A DNA stretch of 64,000 nt from Patiria pectinifera. Its lineage: Eukaryota; Echinodermata; Asteroidea; Valvatida; Asterinidae. The DNA lies in NCBI GenBank assembly GCA_029964075.1, contig CM057148.1, positions 28,637,916 to 28,701,915 on the forward strand, in the 5' to 3' direction. Both the position numbers and the translations under genes were made by a program. Of the stretch, positions 19,050-30,700 are shown piece by piece (position 1 is the first letter of the stretch; each line of letters begins with the position of its first letter). The notes beneath the pieces are model-generated. The model was not told the origin of the DNA. It saw nothing but the letters and a program-made list of their open reading frames with translations, and ran no database searches.

Positions 19050-20215
19050 TGATTATATTCGGGGTCCACTTTAATGGATCCCACAAACACACTCGTTGTT
19101 CAGACAATAACTCGAGAAATACCTCTTGTGATGAATTGAAATTGTGTTTACTGCTTAGTCGTGATGTCGTTAATAAGTCTGTGAAATTGAAAAAGGAAAT
19201 GTAGAACATTCAAACAAACAAACAAACAAACAAACAAGTCAATAAGGTCAGCACGAAAAATAAATCCGAATTAAAATCAACTTTTGATGGAACAAAAGCA
19301 ACATGCCCATTTTTTAGACAACAACTCCATCGATACCTTTTGTGATGAATTGAAAAATTGTTTACTGATCAGTCGTTATGTCGTAAAGAAGTTTATGAAA
19401 TTAATTAGGAAATATCTAACAGGAAATTAAATACAATCAAAACAATAGCGTGTTGTCAGTGCAAAAAAACCAAGCCAAATCAACTTTAATGGAGCAAATA
19501 CAACACACTCGTTGTGGAGACGATAACTCCAGAAATATTGTTCATGTCCAATTGAAATTTGGTTAGTGCATTTGTTGGGATGTCGTAAAGAATCCTTTGA
19601 AATTTCAGAAGGAAATGTCAAACACTAAATGTAATACAACGAAAAGTAAGTGTGGTCAGCGCAAAAAAAAAGCCAATCCAAATTAATGTCAACTTTAATG
19701 GAACAATACACCATACTATGTTGTGGAGATGACAACTCCAGAAATACCTCGTGCAGTCAATTGAAATTTGATTTGTGCATTTGTCGTGATGTCTTAAAGA
19801 AGCTTTTGAAATTTCAGAAGGAAATAATAAAGACTAAATTGAATACAACCAAAAACAAAAGAGTGGGGTAAGCGCGAACAATCAAATCGAAGTTAATGTC
19901 AACTTTAAGCAACAAAAACCAACATACTCGTTGTGGAGACGATAACTCCAAAAATACCTTTCATGTTCAATACAAATGTGGCTTGTGCATTTGTCGGGAT
20001 GTCGTAAAGGGTCCTCGAACATTTCAGAAGGGCACATTAAATACTAAATTTAATACAACCAAAACATTAGAGTGAGGACAGCGCGAACAATCCAATCGAA
20101 ATTAATGTCGTTTTTAATGCAACAAAAACAAAACAACATACAAGTTGTGGAGACGATAACTCCAGAAATACCTCTCATGTTCAATTGAAATTTGGTTTGT
20201 TCATTTGTCGTGAAA
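19050..20215. repeat. Satellite-like array 1, ~195-220 bp period, six units
   Basis: The phrase GTTGTGGAGACGATAACTCCAGAAATA recurs in diverged form near 19096, 19316, 19511, 19718, 19930 and 20145. Each unit continues with a TTTGTCGTGATGTCGTAAAG-type block and an AATACAACCAAAA-type block. Short minus-strand ORFs in the array are repeat artefacts. Confidence 0.8.
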
Positions 20216-20559
20216 AAAAATAAACAAATAAATCACAAGTGTCAAGAAAAACAGCCTTACAATTAAACAGAAAAACATCCCACCTATGCCACACGATAAA
20301 ATTAAAAAACTATTTGTTGAATTTGATTAGATTGAAATCTTGTCTAGAGGTTGAGCATGGACTGGAAACACAAGCATGTTCAATATTGAGAGAAAACAAA
20401 TAGATTATCGGCGTCAATAGGATTTTCAGTAAAACACTGATGAGTTGTTTTGGTCATAATATATGTGTTGTTTGACGAGTGCTCGTGAACTTACACTGAC
20501 GATCGTGACACATTATGAACAATTACTCAACAAGAGTGAATACATTCAGTATTTCTTGA

Positions 20560-22100
20560 GATATTGCCCGAACCATGGGTGTCTTTTTTTCACTCCGAGC
20601 TAGTTAGGCATCCGTGTTGACGCTGTGCGGGCAGTAGTGCCCAAAGTGCAGTTGGAAAAAGTGTTTGGGTAAAACATCCTTGAAAAAAAGTGAAACAAAG
20701 GACCTTAGGAATTTCTTGGGTGATAGCCCAAACAGGAGTGTGACTTTTTTTGCCAAGAGCGTTGCTTTCATTTGGATTTTATTCTTCACGTTTATAACAC
20801 TATATTTTCTTTCTTGTTAGACGAGTTCCTATGAAAATACACTCCTCAATGTGATACATTATGAAGAATTATTGGACGGAATTTAAAATAAATGCAATCA
20901 GTATAAAATCGGGACCTATCACCCGAACCATTGAGTATTTTTGTCATGTAGGATGACATTTATTCGGAATTTATTTTCCAGGTTTGACACACTAAGTTGT
21001 TTCGCTCAAACTATTCTCGTCACATTAAATTTCTGAATGTGACACATCATTAAAAAAAAAACTGGACGAAATTTCAGTATGATACATTTGGTACATGTAT
21101 TTCACAAGTTATTGCTCTAAACAATGAGTGGTTTGTCGTATTGGACGTTGACTCATTCGGATTGTTGTTCACGGTTAAAACACTAAGTTGTTTCGGTCAT
21201 ATTTGTTTTGTTGTTTGACGAGTTCTTGTGAACTTATACTAGCGATCGTAACACATTATGAACAATTACTCGACGAAATATCGAGTTAATATATTTAGTA
21301 TTTCTTGAGATATTGCCCGAACCATGAGTGCCTTCTTTTTACTCAAAACTAGTGAGGCATCCGTGTTGCCGCTGTGTGGGCAGTAGTGACCAACGTGCAT
21401 GTGGCGCGCCCTCTATTGAAAAAAAAATGAAGTATTAAACCGCTCGTCACCGTGCAAGAAAAAGAAGACAGAAAAGTGAAGTTGGAAAATGTGTTTGGGT
21501 AGAACGACCTTGAATAAAAGTGAAACAAATGAACTTCTTTGGAATTTCTTGGATTATTGCCCAACAAGGGCGGATCCAAGGGGGGGGGGGGGCCAAAGGG
21601 GGCCATGCCCCCCACCCCCAAAAAAACGAAACCAATTTTTTTTGTTTTATGTGACATCGCAACAAATGCAGGCAATGAGTACACCACCATCTTTTCCTCA
21701 AAAAACCTTGGTTGAAGTGGTCAGAAATTGCCTCAGATCGCAACACAGAGCATCTAGAATCCAAAAAATTTTCGGGGCCCATAAGCCATAATTTTCTGGA
21801 CCCACTTTTTTGGGGGACCAAAATTGTTTGGGTCCCCCCCCCCAAAAAAAAGTGTGTTCTGGATCCGCCCTTGTTGCCCATAAAGGAGTGTGACTTTTTT
21901 GCCATAACATTGCTTTCATTCGGATATTATTTTTCACGTTTTAAACACTAAATTGTTTTGATCTCATTTTCTTTCTTGTTGGACGAATTTCCATGAAAAC
22001 ATACTCCTCAATGGGATGCATTATGAAGAGTTAGTAAATCGTGACTTATCACCCGAACCACAGACTATTTTTTGTCATGTACGATGATCATTCGGAATGT
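20560..22100. repeat. Local duplication, two diverged copies
   Basis: The blocks GAGGCATCCGTGTTG, GTGTTTGGGTA-AAC, ATTTCTTGG, GGAGTGTGACTTTTTT and ACTCCTCAATG occur in the same order near 20580-20960 and 21310-22080. The second copy carries a 309-bp insertion. No coding content is seen. Confidence 0.7.
21565..21873. mobile_element. hAT-like MITE (309 bp)
   Basis: The ends CAAGGGCGGATCCA and CTGGATCCGCCCTTG are inverted repeats. The flanks TTGCCCAA (21557-21564) and TTGCCCAT (21874-21881) form an 8-bp duplication with one mismatch. The sister duplication near 20720 lacks the insert. An 8-bp duplication and CARGG-type terminus suggest hAT; the interior is G/C-tract rich without coding. Confidence 0.75.
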
Positions 22101-22119
22101 ATTTTTAAGGTTTAACACA

Positions 22120-22590
22120 ATGAAGGCAAATGTTCTGTTTGGACTGTGACTGCAGATTCGCAAGCGTTTCTCACCGATGAACCAAAACATTATTGATGGA
22201 GAGCAAACCAGTATTTTGTCTCAATATTCTGTCTCGTTTGTCTATTTTTCATGACCCGTCGTCTGGCCACAATTCAATTCAATGCATTATTTAATTTTTG
22301 AGCGAGCGTGCTTCGAGGACTGTGCCGTTTCCGTGCAAAAGTAAGGCATATGTTTGGACTGTGACTCCAGATTCGCAAGTGTTTTTCCGTGTTGACAGAA
22401 AACACTACTGATGGAGAGAAAACCAGTATTTTGTCTCAATATTCTGTCTTGTTTGTCTATTTTTCATGACCAATCGTCTGGCCACAATTCAATTCAATGC
22501 ATCATTAATTTTTTAAGTGAGCGTGACTGTCCACGAGGACTGTGTCGTTTCTGTGCAAAAGTAAGGCAAATGTTTTGTTTGGACTGTGAT
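22120..22590. repeat. Tandem duplication, ~218 bp period
   Basis: AAATGTTTTGTTTGGACTGTGA-type blocks begin near 22125, 22345 and 22565. The first two full units share GGAGAG-AAACCAGTATTTTGTC and CAATTCAATTCAATGCAT. Confidence 0.75.
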
Positions 22591-22619
22591 GTTCAACATA
22601 CTCGTGAATATTTTCTGTA

Positions 22620-23600
22620 CACTGAGACTTCCTTTTGGTGAGTACAATATTGGCTTGTCTTAATATTTTATAGGCTTATTTTACTTTTCCTCAACAATAA
22701 TTAAGAAAGGTTTCAAACCAGTACGACAGGTATTTAAGAACGTATTGTTCAAGCAATGCGTGGGCTGTTTCTACGGGTTCAATACTCAGGAAGATTTCTG
22801 TACACTGAGATTTCCTTTGGGTAAAGTTTTTCTCCGTGATGACAAAAAAGTGTTTTTGGTGACTACAACATTAATTTGTCTTAATACTTTATAGGCTTAT
22901 TTTACCTGTCCTCATCAATAATTTATAGAAATTTCAAATCAGTACGACAGGTTTTGAAGAACTTATTGTTCAAGCAATGCGTGGGCTGCTTGTGCGTGTT
23001 CAATATACTCGTGAAGATTTTGTCTACTGAGACTTCCTTTGGGTAAGGTTTTTCTCGGTGATGACAAAAGAGTTTTTTGAAGACTACAACATTGGTTTGT
23101 CTTAGTATTTTATAGGCTGATTTTACCTGTCCTCAACAATAATTGAGAACAATTTCAAACCACTACGACAGGTCTTTATTAAGTTATTGTTCAAGCAATG
23201 CGTAGGCTGTTTCTGCGGGTTCAATACTCAGGAAGATGATCTGTACACCGAGTCTTCCTTTTGGTAAAGTTTTCCCCGTGATGACAAAAAAAGAGGTTTT
23301 TTTGCGACTATAATATTGGTTTGTCTTAATATTTTATAGGCTTATTTAACCTGTCCTCAACAATAATTAAGAGGTATTTCAAACCAGTACGACATATATT
23401 TAATACTTTATTGTTCAAGCAATGCGTGGGCTGTTTCTGCGCGTTCCATACTTAGGAAGGTTTTGTGTACACTGAGACTTCCGTTGGTTAGGGTTTTTCT
23501 CCGTGCTGACAAAAAAAGTTTTTTTTTCAGTGACTACAACATTGGTTTGTCGTAATATTTTATAGGCTTAGTTAACCTGTCCTCAACAACAATGAAGGGA
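22620..23600. repeat. Satellite-like array 2, ~220 bp period, about 4.5 units
   Basis: TTGTTCAAGCAATGCGTGGGCTG recurs near 22747, 22965, 23187 and 23412, each followed by CTGAGACTTCC and ACCTGTCCTCAACAATAA blocks. No coding potential. Confidence 0.8.
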
Positions 23601-23644
23601 AATTTCAAATCAGTACGACATAAATACTTGATAGGCGCATAAGT

Positions 23645-23745
23645 ACATCGTACAACCGAGGATCGTTTTCAACAAAAGAGCCAACGCTCGATCGAGGACG
23701 GAAAGGATATTTTGTTCTCCCCTTGTGTATCTGTCCTCGATCGTA
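23645..23745. repeat. Dispersed repeat with CTCGATCGAGGAC / GTCCTCGATCG
   Basis: GAGGATCGTTTTCAACAAAAGA, then GGAAAGGATATTTTGTTCTCC and CTGTCCTCGATCG. A sister copy lies at 35559-35648. The ends are mirrored, so it may be a small inverted-repeat element. Confidence 0.55.
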
Positions 23746-24094
23746 AAGCTATCAACACAATCCGCAAACTCATCATGTCTTGGTCTAATAAACATTTTTA
23801 TTCAACAGCTCACACATTTTCAGCGCCCATTATTATTGTTCCAACAAAGAGAAATAAGGTGAACTATTTTCGGCCCCTTTTGAACCAATGGGTCGAAATA
23901 TATAAATGCCCCAAAACCCACAGGACGAATATCTGTTATAATACACATTAAGTGATTCCTTACCATAATGCCTCAGCACACTTCAACGATGTGCGTAATT
24001 TAGTGCAATTCCAACGTATTTTGGGCTGATATATATTTTAGTACAAAAGGTTACAGAAAACGTGTTTCTACATTAAATACAAGTCTATAAAGCC

Positions 24095-24165
24095 TGTCAT
24101 GTGACAAATCATGTGACAAATCATGTGACAAGTCATGTGACAAGTATGTGACCAGTCACGTGATC
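24095..24165. repeat. Short tandem run of CATGTGACAA (E-box motifs)
   Basis: TCATGTGACAAA/G is repeated four to five times, then GTATGTGACCAGTCACGTGATC follows. The run holds several CANNTG cores, including one CACGTG. It could be a simple repeat or a binding-site cluster. Confidence 0.55.
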
Positions 24166-24179
24166 AGTCTCTTGCAACC

Positions 24180-26030
24180 GTTGCCATAGCAATTACGTTG
24201 GCTTCATGTGACTTCGGTTTAAAACTACACAATAAAGGGAACTTATAATTACCATTTGTGTATAATTCATTTAACTTCATGAATAGGCAAAATGTTGGGA
24301 CAAAATTTAAGATTTTCCGTGAAGTACATGGATGGCTTTTGTATCCAGTAACATTTTACATCTTCTGTTGCTTCTTAAATATCAGAATAATCCTATTAAA
24401 GAATTCGGGTGTTGCCTTTCCAAGTGTGATGGTAAAAAAAACACTTGGGTGAGCAGATTTCACCATTCCAACTTGGCTAACGCAGGCAAAAAAAGCGCCT
24501 TTGCTTCTGCCTAACTTTAATATGACGGAGTAAAACTTTGATAATCCAGGCACCGTTTTATTTAGGGGCTAGAAAAGAAAAAAAAAACGAAAATCATTCT
24601 AGTCCCAAGATTTACTTGAAGCGAACTTATTTTTCAAACCAAAAAAACTGTCCAGAAATTTCAAAACAGTTCCAAATAATGAATATAACTCATTCCCGCA
24701 ATAACAACGCAGCTCAATAACTTTTTTTTAAATTCTGGAACCATACCCCAGAGAGGTGTTACGAAAGGGTTAAGTTTTGTAACCATTACATCAAATCCAA
24801 ATAAAATAGTTTACAATGTATATATCCACATATCGAGAAAAAAAATGATGTTCTATTTTGAATAAGAATTGAATGAGATAATATTTATAACCAATCATTT
24901 GAGCACGTGCTCTTATCAGGAAGCATCAAAAATTGTGACAAGTTTGAACACATTTCCAGCCTCCGAGACAATTACTTCTTAGGGGCCTACCCAAATCCAA
25001 CAAGTTCTCACAATAAAAGAGACGAAAAAATGAGAAAATATTCAACAAAGACCATATCTTTTCAGTATTGGATATGAAAGACAAGTTCCATTTCAAACCT
25101 AGGAATAAAGTCAAAATATCAGAAAGTTCATCAGTAAACCATAACGGTAACCATGGTGACAAACAAAATTACTAACTAGGAATGTCCAAACGAACTCTCA
25201 ATGCTACATCATATAGACATCATCTGAGGAATTCATTTTGTTGGGGTGGTTTTTTTTTTTCTTTTTTTTTTCATTTTTTTTCCTGTACGAATTATGCTAC
25301 ATGCTGAATACACAAGCAACTAAGTTTATTTACCGAAACTACGGGGAGTAAAACTCAAAAATTAATATCAGCATTTAAAGCACATGTATACGTTGACACT
25401 ATGTATAACGTTTCAATAAATTTCTTATTTTGATTTTAATAAATCATTGCTCCGTTTTACTTTATACAAATATAATCTGTGATTGATCAACAATGGTTAT
25501 AGCATATTGTAGATACGCATGATTCTAAACATACTAACTTACAGTTATGGACAAAAACAATACAGTTTATTTAAACACGTAGAAATTGCAGGGAAGGTTT
25601 TTTTTTTACGAGATATCAAGACCTAATAATCAGTTTCCATCTTAGTTTTGGACAGTCATTTGACCTCTGACCCAATTCAGTGTGGTCATGGCAACAACAA
25701 AGGTCAAAGGTTACCAGGAGTCGTACATTTGCCAGCCAACATTGCAGAGTGCTATGAACAAATGTTCTGCCAATAAAAAACCATAATTTCTCTCAATACT
25801 TGAGAAAGCCTTTAAAATTTAGGGAAGCTTGAAAATATTCTGGACCTCTGTACAACATGCTCAAACTATAGGTGGACAGGCCACATTTAATAAACAGTGT
25901 AAATGCTCAAAACAACTGCAATTACCAGTATCTTCAGAACTTTTTTGTTTTGGGAAAAAGGAAACCCTCACTTTGTTTATCAAACAGGATTAGTATAAGT
26001 TTATATGTCATTAGGGGGTGTGCATCTGAA
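24180..26030. other. AT-rich intergenic DNA, no gene recognised
   Basis: Lies between the BAX-like and AP2A genes. It includes T-runs at 25248-25280 and scattered AATAAA/TTTATT hexamers (for example TTTATT at 24556 and 25563, possible AP2A polyadenylation signals on the minus strand). No splice-bounded conserved frame was found. Confidence 0.4.
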
Positions 26031-26035
26031 CCCGA

Positions 26036-26465
26036 AACCCGGGCACCCTAGTACCCAAGTACCTGATGTACCCATGTACCCGGGTACCTGATGTACCCAT
26101 GTACCCGGGTAAATGATGTACCCAAGTACCCGGGTACCTGATGTACCCGGGTACCTGATGTACCCATGTGCCCAAGTACCTGATGTACCCATGCGCCCGG
26201 GTACCTGATGTACCCAAGTACCTGATGTACCCATGTACCCAAGTACCCGGGTACCTGATGTACCCAAGTACCCGGGTACCTGATGTACCCATGCGCCCGG
26301 GTACCTGATGTACCCAAGTACCTGATGTACCCATGTACCCAAGTACCCGGGTACCTGATGTACCCAAGTACCTGATGTACCCAAGTACCCGGGTACCTGA
26401 TGTACCCAAGTACCCGGGTACCTGATGTACCCAAGTACCTGGGTACCTGATGTACCCGGGTACCC
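26036..26465. repeat. GGTACC/CCCGGG-rich minisatellite
   Basis: Units of 17 and 25 bp built from TGATGTACCCAAGTACC, with or without CGGGTACC, are repeated about 20 times. The unit is rich in the palindromes GGTACC and CCCGGG. All frames of the array are open (172, 132 and 128 codons on the minus strand), encoding only GT/WVHQVPGY repeats, which is an artefact. It lies 1.2 kb downstream of the AP2A stop. Confidence 0.95.
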
Positions 26466-27249
26466 GACCAGTGATGTCAGGAACCGGTTCCAGATTATGG
26501 GATGGGTACCCGTTACCAACTTTACAAATTACTTACATGTAGTAACTTCTCAGACAATGAAAAAGAAAGGTTTTGAATGCCATTCGTGGGAATTTTCAAA
26601 ATGAAAACCTGGCCACATTGATTTCACGTTAATGTACATTGTAATGTGCAACACATGACACTTTTGAAAGTTGCAGTTTGCACCGTAAATCTATAAAGCC
26701 CTTCAAACAACTTTAGGGATTTTAATTTTGGGGTTGGGTTTTTTAGCTTCAATAGGGTACCCGGTTCCTGTACTATGCACACCACTATATTTCATACATT
26801 TTTCATATTCTTCGATTATATTGTGCATATATACACCATTCAATTCATATGAACATGGACATATTATTTGTTACTGAAATGAAATAAGTTCAGTGGATTA
26901 TAAAAAGTGATGAAATGGGGTTTTGGTAAAATTCTAGTTTGTATGTTTTCTTATTCAATAACGCTTGAAGGAAGAGTACGCTGACGGGAAAGGATACCTC
27001 CAATGTATCACATTGGATATACAGACATGTACATGTATAATGAACTTAGCAATATCAAATATGAATATATGATAAATGATGCTACCAAAGAACACAAAAA
27101 ATGGAAACCTGTTGGCCTTTTGTTCAGTAAAGTATTTATAGAAATGCACGCCAATTGAAATTAATAAAAACCACCGTAATACCTGACGCGTCCCGTTTTA
27201 CTTTTTAATACAAAATTATAACAATCTGCACAGACACAACATATCCCCA

Positions 27250-27650
27250 GTGGTTAACGCAATGTGCTGCTTCAAACAGGTTTGAACCGGTTCATACCAC
27301 TTCCAGCTGGATTACACACAGACGCAGAGGTGCAAGCTAGATCAAACCAGAATGAGCTGCTTTCAGACAAGCCTGGGTGTATATGGAACCAGATCAAACT
27401 GGTTTGAGCACATTCAAACTCTGGCTTAACATCCATGTGCATACCAGTACATTGTGCAGGAAACAGGCTGCACAGAACCAGTGCAAACCGGTTTGGACCA
27501 GTTTCAGCTAGCTGTCATTATACATTGAGTAAACAATATGCAGGGATATGTAGTTGGAACCAGATCAAGCTGGTTATAGCAGCTCCAAGCTGGCTTTTAC
27601 ATACAGATACAGCCTGTACAATGGAACTAGTTCAATCCGGTTACAGCTGC
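27250..27650. repeat. Degenerate ~70-bp repeats in the AP2A 3'UTR
   Basis: GGAACCAGATCAAACTGGTT-type blocks with CAGCTGGCTT spacers recur about six times up to the AP2A stop codon at 27651. Many blocks are partial palindromes (AACCAG...CTGGTT). As they directly follow the stop they should be transcribed in the 3'UTR. Confidence 0.6.
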
Positions 27651-27728
27651 TTAGAACTGGCTGGATAAGAGAGTTCCCAACTCCTTGGCCACTTCCTCTT
27701 TACTGCTGCGTAACGTCAAACGATACAT
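27651..27728 (-). CDS. AP2A: AP2A exon 17 (last; stop codon)
   Basis: The acceptor is CTTTGTCTTTGTAG. The 25 residues start [14 protein letters not shown] and end LLSSQF before TAA. In mammals the Arg residues of MYRLTLR help form the ligand pocket of the appendage platform. The end closely matches LLSAQF of vertebrate alpha-adaptins. Confidence 0.93.
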   Translation of the reverse strand: MYRLTLRSSKEEVAKELGTLLSSQF

Positions 27729-30700
27729 CTACAAAGACAAAGAATGGACAGAGTGCAAATTTTGCGGCAAGTGTCCTGTTTTGGACAAACCAACTATAAT
27801 TTTCCTGGACTTAGCAGAATTTCACAGCAGAACTCATCAAGACTTGTATACAGGGCGAGTAAAACAAAACAACGGAAACCCAAATGGTGCCCCCCTTTTT
27901 CTTAAAAGAAGTTCTGCATGTAGCACTTTCCCAATCTAGGATATGAAAGCCAAATTCATAAGCTTTCTTTTAGTGAAAGAACTACTTTTCCAGTTATGGA
28001 ATTTTGAACACAACCACCATTTTTTATTTATTTTTTTAACCTTGTCCACAGATCACAATAAAAGTACGTGATATTTCAGCAAACGAAAACTATTCACAAA
28101 CGAAAAAAACACATCAGAACACTCTCATAACCAAAATAACTGGCACTTATCAAAACATTTATTGAAAAACCTGCTGCTTCCAATGTTAAAATAACATGCT
28201 TTATAACGTCAAGACTTAATAGTCTTGCCCTGCCTTCTACTTGGCTACCCAAGAGACTTATGGGATCATTCGGAAATAATTTTCAGGAAACGACAGGAAA
28301 TATCACATACCTTAAATGTGATCCGTGGACAAGGTTAAAAAACAGTGTTGTGTTCAAAATTCCATAAATGGAAAAATACATGAGCGATTAGAATGATTCT
28401 TTCACTATTAAAAGAAAGCTTGTTACTTGGGCTTGTCCATATGCGACATGTAGATTTGGAAAACACTACGTGCAGAAATTCTTGAAAAAATAGGGGGCAC
28501 CATTTGGGTTTGCTTTTTTTTTAAGGGAATGTACATCATTGGCTTTTGCTGTAATTTTCAGAAATGAACTATTTGAGGTGTCAGCATAATACATGTAGAT
28601 CAAATATTGTTACACTGACATGTTACAAGTTTTGTGTTCGAAAATGCTGGAAAAACCAAGAAAAACAAAAATGTTCTAATAGTCTGGTTCCCTGACTCCT
28701 CTAAAGATGAAATGGATCAATTTATAGATGCCAGAAAATTGTAAGGTAAGGAAACCAGTCTAGCTGGCCTGCCCGCACCCGTTCATGAACATGTAACCAA
28801 TAGCAAACAAAATTTGGACTGAAAACAAGGTACATTTGGAGCAGTAGTGGAAAAATAATAAGGTTTTTCCAGCAGTGGTCGGCCAACCACTGTTGGAAAT
28901 TTATACAAAAATACTATTTTCTTGAGAATGACTTCACACCAGGTGCCATAGTTTTACAGGAGGCTGTAGACTGTCATTTACCAACATCCTATTAAAGTAT
29001 TTCTTACAAACTTGGTAGTTTTGTTTTTCGATGTTTGCAAATGTTGTATATTCCCTTTAACTCACCTTGTATTTGCCGTTCATGTAGCAAACACAAATAA
29101 AGTAATTAAATACAAGTATGTTTTTCAGGTATTTTGCAGCACGTGTGAGCAATGTGTACATACGACATGATTTGTAAATGCACGTTCTCTAATGTGCCAT
29201 GCATGAGCACAAAGTAGCAGTGTCCCAACTATATACTTGGGACGGCCCAACTGCAACACTTTAGTTGGGACAGTCCTTACCTCCGCCAAGGAGGCTATGT
29301 TTCATCGCCATTGGTTTGTTTGTTTGTTGGTTGGTTTGTCTGTTAACAGGACAACTCAAAAAGTTATGGGCGGATTTTCATGAAATTTTGTATAGGGGTG
29401 GTCCTTGGTACAGGTACAAATCGATTAGATTTTGGAAGTGATCCCGATCTGGATGCAGGATTTTTTAAAGGATTCTTCACCATGTTGTATATGTGCGAGT
29501 ATGCTATGTGTAGAGACGTGTGTGGGTAACGCAGCGTGCAGTCAACATCTGTGAGCGCATAGCGCACACAACAATGAAACCAACAGGTCAATGGACTCAA
29601 CCATTTGAAACTAGGGGGGAGTGGGGAATGTGCAATAAAATATGGAAGTCCAGTGGATATGCGAGTTTTTCTATTGGGTGTACTGGCAATATGGCGGGGA
29701 ATTGTTCAGCCTTGGCGGAGGTTTGCGCTCTATGAGTGCTTTCTAGTTTTAGATGGGACGGTCTTAAAGTTGGGGCCACAGACATAAACAAAAACCCCAC
29801 ATCTGACTTTCCTATGTTTTTACGTCGGACATTTCTGGCAATAAAACGCTACAACCTATTACCACACTGTTACGGAAATGCTTGCTGTGATCATAAATAA
29901 TGCACGTCATGCATTTATGTGTTCACAATGAGTGTTTATGTCATTTTTTTGGTTAGAAAAATTCAGCCGGTAGTCGGTCCTCAGTTTTCACAAAGCGCCC
30001 TCTAGAGTTGATCACATACAACTTGATAATTACTAGTGTACTTACCAGCGCAGCCTTGTTGGGTTCCAAGCGGAGTAAGACGCCAATTTGTGCAGACTTG
30101 CAGTGAACGATACCAGCACATACAAAGTTTTCTGGGTTGGGGTCAACGCCCTCCAGCAGACCGATGCCAAAGCCCATTAACTGTCAGGAAAAATCAATTA
30201 GTTGTGATCACAACTGTGGTACAGTGAGGAGTCTAGGCACTAGTAATATTTACCTAGCACTATTGACTGGTAGAGTGAATTATACAACCTTGTCATTTGA
30301 TTGGTAAAACTTACATGTACATCACATGACATTCATTATTGCTCCCATTCACACCAGGGCTCAAACAGTCCCATTTGCCCATAGGGAATGGGAAATGCTA
30401 TTCAACAGTTAGGATCAATATTGTTCCATGACGCGGTATTTATGTGGAATTGCATGCTGGTGTGCGCGTTCAGCGTTGCGCGTAGTGCGTATTGTTCCAA
30501 AGAGCCAGCGCTTCAGCGTTTGGTTCAAACATTTTCGTGAAGGGGTGGCTTGGAAGAGAAAAATACATTTCCCACCAATTTGCATTGAAATAAAAGTTCA
30601 AATATATCAAATGACAAGGATCTATATGTTAGTTATATCAAACAAATATTGAGTGGCTTTAAATTGTGAAATGGGAGGAATATTATCACTCGGTAAAATC

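Noticed and set aside
26001-26519. Overlapping minus-strand ORFs of 172, 132 and 128 codons
   Set aside because: They lie in the minisatellite; all three frames are open because the units lack stops, and the products are simple repeats.
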